DNA from: Owenweeksia sp. | GTDB taxonomy: Bacteria > Bacteroidota > Bacteroidia > Flavobacteriales > Schleiferiaceae | Assembly (NCBI GenBank): GCA_002695025.1 | Contig: NZNV01000033.1 | Location: 1 to 64,000, forward strand | DNA length: 64,000 nt | Direction of reading: 5' to 3' | Part shown: piece after piece, positions 35,449-44,360 of the stretch | Layout of the letters: each line of letters starts with the position of its first letter | How positions within the stretch are numbered: position 1 is the first letter of the stretch | Program-made: the position numbers and the translations under genes | The notes under the pieces: model-generated | Told to the model about the DNA's origin: nothing | What the model saw: only the letters and a program-made list of their open reading frames with translations | Databases searched by the model: none

Positions 35449-37959
35449 TTAAAGATCCTTACTCCTTAACCGCAAAGCATTGCCAATAACCGAAACGGAA
35501 CTGAAGCTCATGGCCAGGGCTGCAATCATGGGTGACAGCAATATACCGAAGAAAGGAAATAACACCCCAGCGGCAATGGGTACTCCCAGGGTATTGTAGG
35601 CGAGGGCAAAAAACAGGTTTTGCCGGATGTTTTTCATAACGGCATCTCCCAGGTTCCTGGCTTTTACGATACCCTGTAAATCGCCCTTTACCAGGGTTAT
35701 CATGGCACTTTCAATGGCTACGTCCGTCCCGGTTCCCATGGCAATACCTACGTCACTTTTAGCTAAGGCAGGGGCATCATTTATTCCATCACCGGCCATG
35801 GCTACCAGCTCTCCCTCCTGCTGTAGCCTCTCCACTTCCTTAAGCTTATCCTCGGGCAGCATATTGGCTTTAAAATCGGCCAGGTTCAATTCCTGAGCCA
35901 CGGCCTGGGCTGTTTCGTGATTATCACCGGTCAGCATCACCACTTTGACACCTTTTTCCTGGAGCTTTTCAATGGCCCTGGCACTACTTTTCTTGATCTT
36001 ATCTCCTATGACTATATACCCGGCCACTTCTCCTTCTATAGCCAGAAATGATACGGTTTTCCCTTGTTTTTGGTAGGTACGGGCTTCCTGTGCCATTTCC
36101 CCACTCAAGTAAGCCCCGGCATATTCCATCATCTCGGGGTTTCCCAGGGCCAGCTTACTATCGTTAGCCTCGCCTTCCACTCCTTTACCTGTAACCGCTT
36201 TAAAGTCCAGGACTTTATAAGCTTCTATACGTTGCTCCTTACCGTATTGTACAATAGCATCCGCCAGGGGGTGCTCGCTATGGATATTCAGGGAAAGCAT
36301 GTACCGAAGTATTTCCATATCGGTAAAGTCCCTCTTAAACGATGCTACTTTCTCAACCGTAGGTTTACCCTCCGTGAGGGTACCGGTCTTATCCACTATG
36401 AGCGTGGTTACCTTATCCATTTTCTCCAGGGCCTCAGCATTTTTTACCAGCACACCGTTCTGGGCTCCCTTACCTACCCCCACCATTACAGACATGGGGG
36501 TGGCTAAACCCAGGGCGCAGGGGCAGGCAATAATCAACACGGCAATAGCATTCACCAGGGCATATACGTATGCCGGTTGAGGTCCCCAAATAGCCCAGGC
36601 TCCAAAGGTTAGCAGGGCAATAAGCACTACAATCGGCACAAAGTAACCGGAAACCTTATCGGCCAGCTTCTGGATAGGAGCCCGGCTGCGGCTGGCATCA
36701 TTTACCATTTGAATGATCTGCGATAATAGCGTATCACTACCCACCTTCTCCGCCTTCATCAAAAAAGACTGATTGCCGTTGATGGTTCCGCTGCTCACCG
36801 GATCTCCCGCAGTTTTACGCACCGGTATAGGCTCACCACTGATCATGGATTCATCCACACTGGTGTCTCCCTCGGTCAGTACCCCATCCACCGGGATCTT
36901 TTCGCCAGGCTTTACTTTAAGTATATCTCCCGGTACAATCTTATCTATACCCACCCGTACTTCCTGCCCGGCCTCCATTTTAATGGCAGTATTAGGCGCC
37001 AGTTTCAATAGCTCCTTTACAGCTGAATTGGTTTTACTATGGGCACGTGCTTCCAGTAACTGGCCCAACAGTACCAGGGTGAGGATAACCGTGGCGGCTT
37101 CAAAGTACACATGCACGGTACCCGCTTCAGTTTTAAACTGCTCGGGAAATGCCCCGGGAAACAATAAGCCGGAAACGCTGAACAACCAGGCTACTCCGGC
37201 ACCTAAACCGATCAACGTAAACATATTGGGGCTCATCCTGCGCACGCTGCTGTACGCCCGCTGGAAAAACATCCAGGTGGCATAAAACACCACCGGCAGG
37301 GATAGAGCAAATTGTACCCAGTTCCAGTATTTTAAGGGCATAAGCCTGTAGATAGGGTTGCCGGGCACCATCTCGCTCATGGCGATGAGAAATATCGGTA
37401 AAGTGAAAGCTGTAGCTATACGGAATTTCCTGAGCAGTTTGGCATAGGTTTTCTCTTCGGCTGAAAGATCGGGTTCCTTAGGTACCAGCTCCATTCCACA
37501 GATCGGGCAGTCACCCGGCTCATCTTTCACCACTTCCGGGTGCATAGGGCAGGTCCATTCTCCGGTAGAAACGGCTGCCAGACTTTGCTCCTCCACCAGG
37601 TCCATCCCGCATACCGGGCAGTCTCCCGGTTCATCATAGGTTTTATCGCCCTCGCAATGCATAGGGCAATAAAACTTTCCCGTACCCTTCCCTTTGCTTT
37701 GCGGATGGGAATGACTGGCATGTTTATGTTCAGAATGTGTATGCCCACCGGAAGGATGAATGTTATACCTGCCTCCCTCTTTGTGCAGGGCTTCCCGGAA
37801 AACTTCCAGGTCAATAGGAGAATCCATCTCTATTACCGCTTCTTCCTCCTGCAGCTTAACGGTGGCCTGTATGACTCCGGGTACTTTGTTCAAGGCTCCC
37901 TCCACGTGGGTGCGGCAGCCATTGCAGGACATTCCTGATATAGTATAGGTGTGGGTCAT
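35449..37959 (-). CDS. copA: Copper-translocating P1B-type ATPase
   Basis: 836 aa. An N-terminal HMA domain with CxxC (Cys12, Cys15 in GMSCNGC) is followed by a His-rich linker (about 73-90), and then two short zinc-ribbon-like metal-binding domains (FYCPMHCEGDKTYDEPGD and WTCPMHPEVVKDEPGD, each with CPxCGM). The P-type core has the TGE-type actuator (SGEPIPV), the ion path CPC in IACPCALGLATP, phosphorylation site DKTGTLTEG, and GDGINDAPALA. It exports Cu(I) from the cytoplasm. No CsoR/CueR-type regulator is adjacent. Confidence 0.95.
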   Translation of the reverse strand: MTHTYTISGMSCNGCRTHVEGALNKVPGVIQATVKLQEEEAVIEMDSPIDLEVFREALHKEGGRYNIHPSGGHTHSEHKHASHSHPQSKGKGTGKFYCPMHCEGDKTYDEPGDCPVCGMDLVEEQSLAAVSTGEWTCPMHPEVVKDEPGDCPICGMELVPKEPDLSAEEKTYAKLLRKFRIATAFTLPIFLIAMSEMVPGNPIYRLMPLKYWNWVQFALSLPVVFYATWMFFQRAYSSVRRMSPNMFTLIGLGAGVAWLFSVSGLLFPGAFPEQFKTEAGTVHVYFEAATVILTLVLLGQLLEARAHSKTNSAVKELLKLAPNTAIKMEAGQEVRVGIDKIVPGDILKVKPGEKIPVDGVLTEGDTSVDESMISGEPIPVRKTAGDPVSSGTINGNQSFLMKAEKVGSDTLLSQIIQMVNDASRSRAPIQKLADKVSGYFVPIVVLIALLTFGAWAIWGPQPAYVYALVNAIAVLIIACPCALGLATPMSVMVGVGKGAQNGVLVKNAEALEKMDKVTTLIVDKTGTLTEGKPTVEKVASFKRDFTDMEILRYMLSLNIHSEHPLADAIVQYGKEQRIEAYKVLDFKAVTGKGVEGEANDSKLALGNPEMMEYAGAYLSGEMAQEARTYQKQGKTVSFLAIEGEVAGYIVIGDKIKKSSARAIEKLQEKGVKVVMLTGDNHETAQAVAQELNLADFKANMLPEDKLKEVERLQQEGELVAMAGDGINDAPALAKSDVGIAMGTGTDVAIESAMITLVKGDLQGIVKARNLGDAVMKNIRQNLFFALAYNTLGVPIAAGVLFPFFGILLSPMIAALAMSFSSVSVIGNALRLRSKDL

Positions 37960-38101
37960 TATTACCTTAATTTAATTTACAAGGTAAAGTTGATCACAAA
38001 CCAAAATATTCCGCTTACACTATTGTGGAAGAGTATTGTAGAATTTCCAAAAAGCTTCACCGTTTCCCGTGCAAGCCTGCTGTTGATTTTGTTCCGGTAT
38101 C

Positions 38102-38323
38102 CTAATCTGGTTTTTTTCCTTTGAGTAAGGCATAGATAGCCATGGCATGACCGTGTCCCAATTCAAATTCCGCCTTCAGCCAATCGGTGATCTGGGTGGC
38201 TTTTACATCTTTCCTGATCTTCCCGTTCTCGGTAAATCCCTTTTGTTCGGCCAGCTCCTTAAAATCGGACGGACTCTTGCCGGTCTTGCTTTCAATATTA
38301 TCCAGATAGGCTTGAAATGACAT
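38102..38323 (-). CDS. DUF4287-domain protein
   Basis: 73 aa. It matches DUF4287: FQAYLDNIESKTGKSPSDF at the N-terminus and ITDWLKAEFELGHGHAMAIY at the end. Small cytoplasmic protein of unknown role, often paired with DUF5655 domains elsewhere. It stands alone between copA and the REP region. Confidence 0.88.
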   Translation of the reverse strand: MSFQAYLDNIESKTGKSPSDFKELAEQKGFTENGKIRKDVKATQITDWLKAEFELGHGHAMAIYALLKGKKPD

Positions 38324-38712
38324 GGTATTTCTTTAGAAGTTCTATTGCTCAAAATAAGTACAAAGCCGGCATAGTACGGAGGGTGAAATACGACAATTGA
38401 CAGTGTCTGCTGCAACACCCCCTATAAAGTACCAAAGTACCAACCGGGTCCCTGATCAGAGCCATGGCTGACGCACAACTATCACAAAACTTTCGTTCGA
38501 TCACATCGCGCCACCATTATCTGTCAAACTTAAAGCCCCCGTGATTATATCGCGCGACTTTTACCTACCTTCCAACTCCTCGTCCTACTCATGGCTATCG
38601 CGCGAATCTTTCGCGCGGCCATCATTAACCTCTCAAACTGAAAACTCCGATTACATCACGGGCTATTAACGGCTATTTAATTTTATTTATCTCTTCTGAT
38701 TATCTTTCCAGT
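38324..38712. repeat. 389-nt REP-rich region upstream of RAYT
   Basis: No gene. It contains a full REP palindrome (38599-38617), partial copies (ATCGCGCGAC near 38549; ATCGCGCCAC near 38505) and a degenerate repeated unit: CTGTCAAACTTAAAGCCC at 38521 is echoed by CTCTCAAACTGAAAACTCC at 38631. Such degraded repeats upstream of a RAYT are expected at a REP-generating locus. Confidence 0.65.
38599..38617 (+). repeat. REP palindrome 1
   Basis: CGCGCGA-ATCTT-TCGCGCG: 7-bp stem with 5-nt loop, 96 nt before the RAYT start. Same orientation as REP 3, and the exact reverse complement of REP 2. Confidence 0.9.
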
Positions 38713-39267
38713 ATGAGCCGGAATTATAAATTCCATAATCCGGAAGGATTGTACTTTGTAAGTTTTGCGGTAGTGGGTTGGTTGGATGTTTTTACGCAAG
38801 CGGAATACAAAAACATCTTACTAGATAGCTTACGTTTTTGTCAGAAGGAAAAAGGCATGGAGATTTCAGCCTGGGTCATCATGAACAATCATATCCACTT
38901 GATCTTCCGTAGCGTAAAAGATCAAAGGCCGGAGCTATTACTGGGCGATTTTAAACGATTTACAAGCAAGGCCCTGGTAAAAGGCATCCATGAAAATCCA
39001 TTGGAAAACCGCAGAGAATTCCTTCTGAACCGGTTTGCTACAGAAGCGAAAAGAAGTTCCAATGTTCAACAATTCCAATTCTGGCAACACGATAATCATC
39101 CTATTGAGTTATGGAGCCTAAAGGTTACCGCTCAGAAAATAGATTACTTACATAATAACCCGGTTAAAGCGGGCCTTGTCGAAAATCCGGAAGATTACCT
39201 CTACAGCAGTGCGAGAGATTATTCCGGAGAGAAAGATTTACTGGAGGATTTGTTGATCTTGAAGTAA
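38713..39267 (+). CDS. REP-associated tyrosine transposase (RAYT, Y1 HUH family)
   Basis: 184 aa. The HUH metal-binding motif is in WVIMNNHIHLIF, and the catalytic tyrosine is in KIDYLHNNPVKAGLV, both characteristic of IS200/IS605-like RAYT proteins. RAYTs are single-copy, domesticated transposases thought to spread REP sequences by single-strand cutting at the hairpin. The gene is flanked by inverted REPs at 38599 and 39284, which supports a cognate pair. Confidence 0.93.
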   Translation: MSRNYKFHNPEGLYFVSFAVVGWLDVFTQAEYKNILLDSLRFCQKEKGMEISAWVIMNNHIHLIFRSVKDQRPELLLGDFKRFTSKALVKGIHENPLENRREFLLNRFATEAKRSSNVQQFQFWQHDNHPIELWSLKVTAQKIDYLHNNPVKAGLVENPEDYLYSSARDYSGEKDLLEDLLILK

Positions 39268-39283
39268 GTCAGTGGGCCAGATT

Positions 39284-39302
39284 CGCGCGAAAGATTCGCG
39301 CG
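39284..39302 (-). repeat. REP palindrome 2 (inverted)
   Basis: CGCGCGA-AAGAT-TCGCGCG, 16 nt after the RAYT stop, is the exact reverse complement of REP 1. Its outer context (39282-39307) also matches REP 3 in inverted orientation over 25 of 26 nt. Confidence 0.9.
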
Positions 39303-39317
39303 GGAGCATAGGGTGAA

Positions 39318-39758
39318 CTATAATTTGGATCTATCAGCTTTCGCTATATCACTTATATCTGTGGGAGAAAAGCCATTCCAGCTACCATTGTTATCCTTGG
39401 AATAAGTACCAGCCTTTATATATTTATCATACTTAGCATTCATAAACACTAACAACTGCTCGAACGTATCTAAGTTCTCCAATTTATCATCATCTATGCA
39501 AAGTCGTTCAAAGGCTTTACAGTCGTCAAAGTATTTTTTAGGTGCCGAGGGCATCGATAAAACATATTCATCTATTTCTTCACAAAAATTAAGTACTACG
39601 GGATACGGGCGTTGATCGTCTCCAAACCTAATTTCATTAAATATTTCTTCAATATCCTTAGCTTTAATTGCTCCAACCATAAAAGGGATTGTTAAACCAT
39701 AACGCCCTTTTTTGTGGCACCAATAATCCAATAATCTATACCAAGGCTTAAATTCCAT
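39318..39758 (-). CDS. AT-rich hypothetical protein between inverted REPs
   Basis: 146 aa, not recognised. Soluble, acidic, rich in Asp, Lys, Tyr and Phe, with a predicted helical C-terminus (FEQLLVFMNAKYDKYIKAG) and two cysteines at about 14 and 59. Codon use is more AT-rich than that of rocD and copA. It sits between REP 2 and REP 3, which form an inverted pair, suggesting acquired DNA. A real gene is likely but unproven. Confidence 0.6.
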   Translation of the reverse strand: MEFKPWYRLLDYWCHKKGRYGLTIPFMVGAIKAKDIEEIFNEIRFGDDQRPYPVVLNFCEEIDEYVLSMPSAPKKYFDDCKAFERLCIDDDKLENLDTFEQLLVFMNAKYDKYIKAGTYSKDNNGSWNGFSPTDISDIAKADRSKL

Positions 39759-39839
39759 AAGTATCTTAAATAATATAGGCTTGATCTTGAGTTCAGCCCA
39801 TACACCAAACGAAATTACGAGTTAAGCTTTGCCCGCTCC

Positions 39840-39858
39840 CGCGCGAATCCTTCGCGCG
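39840..39858 (+). repeat. REP palindrome 3
   Basis: CGCGCGA-ATCCT-TCGCGCG, 3 nt beyond the rocD stop. One loop base differs from REP 1. Together with REP 2 it forms 26-nt inverted repeats (39282-39307 and 39835-39860) around the AT-rich ORF. Confidence 0.9.
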
Positions 39859-39861
39859 AAA

Positions 39862-41109
39862 CTACCTCCCAAACTCCTCTATCGTTCTTTTGATAATAGC
39901 AATACAATCGTGTAACTGCTCTTCCGTCATCACCAAAGGCGGGGCAAAACGAATGATGTTTCCGTGGGTAGGCTTAGCCAGCAAGCCATTGTCTTTCAGC
40001 TTTACGCAAATATCCCAGGCGGTGGAGCTATCCTCACTGTCGTTGATCACAATAGCGTTGAGCAGACCTTTACCGCGCACCAGCTTGATAAGATCGTTGC
40101 CTTCAATGAATTTCTGCATCTCGCTACGGAAGATCTCACCGAGGCGGTAGGCGTTCTCCGCCAGTTTTTCATCTTTGATCACCTCCAGCGCGGCCATGGC
40201 TACCACGGCTGCCAGCGGGTTACCTCCAAAGGTGGAACCGTGTTGTCCGGGTTTGATCACTTCCATGATATGCTTATCGGCCAGTACTGCTGAAACGGGA
40301 TAAGCGCCTCCACTCAGTGCTTTGCCCAGGGTTACCATATCGGGCTTTACGCCTTCATAATCACAGGCCAGGAGTTTACCCGTGCGGGCAATACCGGTTT
40401 GAATCTCGTCTGCAATAAATAGGGCCTTATGCTCTTTACAGAGGTTGAAGCATGTCTTCAGGTAGCCCTCATTCGGCACCATTACTCCGGCCTCACCCTG
40501 TATAGGCTCCACCAGGAAACCGGCTACATTCTTATTCTCGTTCAGCACCTTTTCCAAAGCAGATACATCATTGTAGGGTATCTTTATAAAGCCGGGTGTA
40601 TACGGACCAAAATGCTTACGGGCATCAGGATCATTACTGAAGGAGATCACCGTAGTGGTACGCCCGTGGAAGTTGTTTTCCGCTACAATGATCACCGCTT
40701 CATTCTCCGGAATACCACGTTTTTCGTAGGCCCATTTACGGCATATCTTGATAGCCGTTTCCACGGCTTCAGCACCGGTATTCATGGGTAATAACTGCTC
40801 ATAACCGAAATATTCCGAAGCGTATTTCTCGTACTCACCCAGGCGGGAATTATAAAAAGCACGGCTGGTAAGCGTAAGCTTTTCAGCCTGATCCTTTAAC
40901 GCTCCTACAATGCGCGGGTGGCAATGCCCCTGGTTTACCGCTGAATAGGCCGAAAGGAAATCGTAGTACTTTTTTCCTTCCACATCCCATACGTAAACAC
41001 CTTCACCACGGTCCAGCACCACGGGTAGCGGGTGGTAATTATGCGCTCCGTAGCGATCTTCCAGTTGCATGGCTTGTTCTGAGGTAAGGGTTTCTTCCAG
41101 TACTGACAT
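39862..41109 (-). CDS. rocD: Ornithine--oxo-acid aminotransferase
   Basis: 415 aa from the ATG at 41109, which precedes the conserved N-terminus ([20 protein letters not shown]); 26 further codons in frame upstream overlap the promoter region and are probably untranslated. PLP fold type [20 protein letters not shown], and the Schiff-base lysine in [15 protein letters not shown]. It converts ornithine and 2-oxoglutarate to glutamate semialdehyde, linking arginine and proline metabolism. Monocistronic, with a REP at its 3' end. Confidence 0.95.
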   Translation of the reverse strand: MSVLEETLTSEQAMQLEDRYGAHNYHPLPVVLDRGEGVYVWDVEGKKYYDFLSAYSAVNQGHCHPRIVGALKDQAEKLTLTSRAFYNSRLGEYEKYASEYFGYEQLLPMNTGAEAVETAIKICRKWAYEKRGIPENEAVIIVAENNFHGRTTTVISFSNDPDARKHFGPYTPGFIKIPYNDVSALEKVLNENKNVAGFLVEPIQGEAGVMVPNEGYLKTCFNLCKEHKALFIADEIQTGIARTGKLLACDYEGVKPDMVTLGKALSGGAYPVSAVLADKHIMEVIKPGQHGSTFGGNPLAAVVAMAALEVIKDEKLAENAYRLGEIFRSEMQKFIEGNDLIKLVRGKGLLNAIVINDSEDSSTAWDICVKLKDNGLLAKPTHGNIIRFAPPLVMTEEQLHDCIAIIKRTIEEFGR

Positions 41110-41172
41110 ATCGTGATCTTTTATGTGTTTTAAACCGACATTCTCTATTACTATAAAAAGACGGGAGGCGGT

Positions 41173-41201
41173 TTGTTCGGTGGGCAAATCATGTACCTTT
41201 G
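41173..41201 (+). promoter_or_regulatory. Promoter of RlmD/RumA-like gene, Bacteroidota type
   Basis: TTG (41173-41175), an 18-nt spacer, then TACCTTTG (41194-41201). The -7 box ends 6 nt before the ATG at 41208, implying a very short or absent leader. Confidence 0.65.
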
Positions 41202-41207
41202 CCGGCT

Positions 41208-42650
41208 ATGTCGCAGCAACGCTTATTCCATCGCTACCAGAGGGTTGAACTCACCATAGATGACCTCGCCTTTGAGGGTAAAGGTATTGCGAAAATCCAG
41301 ACCGAAAAAGGGCAATTTGTAGTTTTTGTACCTAATACCATTCCCGGACAAAGAGTTTTGGTGAAGATTACGAAGGCGAAAAGCTCGTACGCAGAATCCA
41401 AATTGCTGAAGGTATTGGAGAAAAGCGCGGTGGAAACGGAAAACCCCTTCCACCCTATTCCGGGCGCACCGTATATCACTCTGCCTATAGACGAGCAACA
41501 CCGCTACAAACGCAAAACCACCATTGAGCTGTTCAGGCGTATCGGTAAAATAGCGGATGCAGAAGATAAGCTGGATGAATTCATTTCGTCACCGGCTTTG
41601 TACCACTATCGCAACAAGATGGAATATTCCTTTTCTGCGGTGGTCTATGATCGTGAAAAAGATGAGGAATACGAAGGCTTTGCGTTGGGATTCAAGAAAC
41701 GCGGGCAATGGCTCTCCGTAGAACCCATGCAAAAGGATTCCGGGCTTTTTGATAAGCAACTGGAAGACCGTATGCCAGACATACAGCGCTTTTTCAGCGA
41801 GGCAGGCCACAGTGGATGGCACGCCAAAAAGCACAGTGGTTTCTGCCGTTTTCTTACGGTAAAAAAGTCCTTTCGGGACGATACTTTGCTGGTAAACCTC
41901 ACCACTTCGGGTAGTGAAGTGAAGCGTTTTGACAAGGCTGGTTTTACGGCTTTGATGCAAAACATCCTGGGCAACCGCCTGGCCGGATTGCTGCATACGG
42001 TGAACGATGACCCGGGAGACCGCCCCAACACCACGGATGGGACCCGCGAAATACTGTTGGGTAAACCGGAGCTCATCGAAAGCATCTGTGGCCTCAAATT
42101 CCGTATCAGCCCGGAAAGCTTTTTCCAGACCAATCCACAAAGCGCTGAGCGACTGTATACCAAAGCCCTGGATTATGTTTTTGAAAAAGACCTGGGTGAA
42201 AAACCAGTGGTGCTGGACCTTTTTTCCGGTACGGGCACCATTACCCAGCTGTTGGCCCAACGTTCTCAGGATAAGACCATCATTGGGGTGGAAATAGTAC
42301 CCGAAGCGGTGGAAGATGCCCGATCTACTGCAGCACTAAACGGTTTGGATAACCTGGATTTTTACGCCAATGATGTGGGTAAGTTCCTTTTGGAAAACCC
42401 ACACTATACCGGCAAGATCGGTACCCTTATCATGGATCCGCCCCGGGCCGGTATAGCGCCCAAAACCCTGCGCAAAGTAATACGACTGGATGCAGAACGT
42501 ATGGTGTATATTTCGTGTAACCCTGCCACCCAGGCGCGGGACATGGTAACGCTGCAGGAGCAAGGCTATCAACTCAAAAAGTACAGCCTCGTGGATCAGT
42601 TTCCGCATACTGCACACATTGAAAGTGTGGCCCTTTTTGAGAAAGCTTAA
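41208..42650 (+). CDS. 23S rRNA (uracil-5-)-methyltransferase, RlmD/RumA (TrmA) family
   Basis: About 480 aa from the ATG at 41208. An N-terminal TRAM domain (ELTIDDLAFEGKGIAKI, VFVPNTIPGQRVLVKI) leads into the Rossmann methyltransferase (VLDLFSGTGTITQLLAQ), DPPRAGIAPK and the catalytic cysteine in VYISCNPATQARD. It makes m5U in 23S rRNA; which of U747 or U1939 cannot be told. The Fe-S cysteine cluster of E. coli RumA is not evident. Divergent from rocD. Confidence 0.93.
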   Translation: MSQQRLFHRYQRVELTIDDLAFEGKGIAKIQTEKGQFVVFVPNTIPGQRVLVKITKAKSSYAESKLLKVLEKSAVETENPFHPIPGAPYITLPIDEQHRYKRKTTIELFRRIGKIADAEDKLDEFISSPALYHYRNKMEYSFSAVVYDREKDEEYEGFALGFKKRGQWLSVEPMQKDSGLFDKQLEDRMPDIQRFFSEAGHSGWHAKKHSGFCRFLTVKKSFRDDTLLVNLTTSGSEVKRFDKAGFTALMQNILGNRLAGLLHTVNDDPGDRPNTTDGTREILLGKPELIESICGLKFRISPESFFQTNPQSAERLYTKALDYVFEKDLGEKPVVLDLFSGTGTITQLLAQRSQDKTIIGVEIVPEAVEDARSTAALNGLDNLDFYANDVGKFLLENPHYTGKIGTLIMDPPRAGIAPKTLRKVIRLDAERMVYISCNPATQARDMVTLQEQGYQLKKYSLVDQFPHTAHIESVALFEKA

Positions 42651-42699
42651 GCTAAAGGATTTTTAGAAATATGCCCTTCAGAGCATTCCAAATAAAATA

Positions 42700-42726
42700 C
42701 CCCCTGAAATTAAAAACTTCAGGGGG
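42700..42726. terminator. Hairpin between convergent genes
   Basis: CCCCCTGAA and TTCAGGGGG form a perfect 9-bp stem with a 9-nt A-rich loop, between the methyltransferase gene and the convergent lipoprotein gene. Flanking T tracts are poor on the plus strand and moderate on the minus strand. Confidence 0.7.
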
Positions 42727-42760
42727 CAGTATAGTATAAATACTTTGTTATTTCAGACCC

Positions 42761-43348
42761 TTAACAGGGTTGAAAACCGTAATCATGATAATTTTCCATC
42801 CAAAACACGTAATGTGTACGGTGGCTTGGCTCCTGCCCGTTTATACAAGGGCCATTAGCCTCCCAATCAGACCAACCCCAGAACCTTCTTCCAGAGATAC
42901 TGCTTTGATTAGCATCGTTTACTACATAAATAAAATCAAACTCATGGGTTGACTTATAATTGGGGTTCCTATCAATGTTCTGATATTGCGTGGTTTGGTT
43001 GGAACCAATCTCCACCGTGGTCATAACGTAATTCTGACGGTCTACATCCACAAAATACAGGAAGGCTCCTGAGGCATCATCCACCGCTACATATCCGCGG
43101 GCGTCTGTACCTACTTTAACCTCCGTTACAGAATAGGTCATATTGTTCTCTTTGGTGATGACCGACTGACCAAACTGGTAGCTCTGGCTGTAATACGAAT
43201 TCAGAAAGGTGATCACATCGCGGCCTAAGGCTTTTTCAGTTTTTTCTACCGTTGGCTTTTCCAGCCTGGAATGGTTATCCTTAGAACAGGATGTAGCCGC
43301 CACAACAAACAAGGTAGCTGCAAAAAATAAATACTTCATTTTTTTCAT
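42761..43348 (-). CDS. Putative lipoprotein, unknown function
   Basis: 195 aa. The signal peptide ends in a lipobox (FVVAATSCSKDN). The mature part contains a region like a secreted-protease propeptide (DVITFLNSYYSQSYQFGQ, VTEVKVGTDARGYVAVDD) and ends in a Trp-rich stretch (RRFWGWSDWEANGPC) and a C-terminal Cys. Not recognised. It stands alone, with a long AT-rich upstream region. Confidence 0.7.
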   Translation of the reverse strand: MKKMKYLFFAATLFVVAATSCSKDNHSRLEKPTVEKTEKALGRDVITFLNSYYSQSYQFGQSVITKENNMTYSVTEVKVGTDARGYVAVDDASGAFLYFVDVDRQNYVMTTVEIGSNQTTQYQNIDRNPNYKSTHEFDFIYVVNDANQSSISGRRFWGWSDWEANGPCINGQEPSHRTHYVFWMENYHDYGFQPC

Positions 43349-43818
43349 AAAGAGTAGAATTTAAATGTTAAGAGTTATTTCAAAAAACGGTCAAACATAG
43401 AAAAAAATAAGTTCCAATCTCACACGGAAAACGAATCAAAGCATTGACTTTTAGTTGTTTAAAATAAATTACAGTAATGTTTATTAATAGCCAATGCATT
43501 GCCTGTATGGATGAAAAAATAGTGTTATATAATTGAGCAAAACGCTGCCGTGTATTCGTAAATTGATCCCTCTGTAAAGAGCTTAGATTAGACAATTTTA
43601 TCGCGTGAATCAACTTTAAAGTCCTTTGCCGGCATAGTAAAAATTCCCCCTGGATTGATGAAGCGGTATGATCACCTGAATTTTCGGGTATAGTCCGATG
43701 ATTGTACAAACCTTCTCATAAAATCATCTTCTTTCAACATATTTCCTTTCCAAGCGTTAAAACCAGACAATCGGGTTACACCGATTGGATTTAAGAATTA
43801 CTTTTGCCGCCCTCTTAT
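43349..43818. other. 470-nt AT-rich intergenic region
   Basis: Between divergent genes. No ORF with coding character, RNA signature or repeat was recognised. Only a TACTTTTG -7-like box at 43799-43806, 12 nt before the plus-strand gene, stands out. Confidence 0.5.
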
Positions 43819-44283
43819 ATGATTATAGAACTTATACATACTTTCCTCATCAGCATTTCCCCTTTCGGGGAGGCGCGCGTGGGCATTCCCTTTGGTATTA
43901 TACAAGGCGTACACCCATTACTGGCCTTTTCGGTAGGGCTGATAGCTAACCTCCTGGTATTTCCCATTTTCATTTTTTTACTGAACCGGTTCAATAAGAA
44001 TCTCTGGCGTTTTCACCTCTATCGCAAACACAGCCTTAAACTGGCCCGCAGGTCTAAAAAATTACTGGGCCACAAAGTGAAAAAGTATGGCTTTTGGGGC
44101 CTTATGATCTTTGTAATGATACCACTACCCGTTACCGGGGCTTACATGGGTACCATTGCCGCCTATATTTTTCGCTTAAAACCCGGCAGGGCATTAGCCG
44201 CTGTCAGCCTTGGGGTGCTCATCTCCTGCTCCTTGGTAGCAGCCGGAGCTTACCTGGGGAAAAAAGGCATTGAATTAATCTGA
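43819..44283 (+). CDS. Small multidrug export (Sm_multidrug_ex) family membrane protein
   Basis: 154 aa from the ATG at 43819. Family features: SISPFGEARVGIPFGI at the N-terminus, then LNRFNKNLWRFH, MIPLPVTGAYMGTIAAYIF and a final glycine-rich span. Four spans. The family name comes from an old drug-export annotation; true function is uncertain. A TACTTTTG box ends 12 nt before the ATG. Confidence 0.88.
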   Translation: MIIELIHTFLISISPFGEARVGIPFGIIQGVHPLLAFSVGLIANLLVFPIFIFLLNRFNKNLWRFHLYRKHSLKLARRSKKLLGHKVKKYGFWGLMIFVMIPLPVTGAYMGTIAAYIFRLKPGRALAAVSLGVLISCSLVAAGAYLGKKGIELI

Positions 44284-44360
44284 CCGGATGGAAACCGGTA
44301 AACCTTGAATCCCGCGGTATATGTACCTTTCGGCCGTATACTGCGAATGAATCAATTGGT

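Noticed and set aside
41110-41187. Upstream start of rocD
   Set aside because: The extra 26 residues are not part of the conserved enzyme and overlap the divergent promoter region.
43380-43709. 109-aa minus-strand ORF in AT-rich gap
   Set aside because: Low-complexity composition, no signal, no domain; probably a chance open frame.
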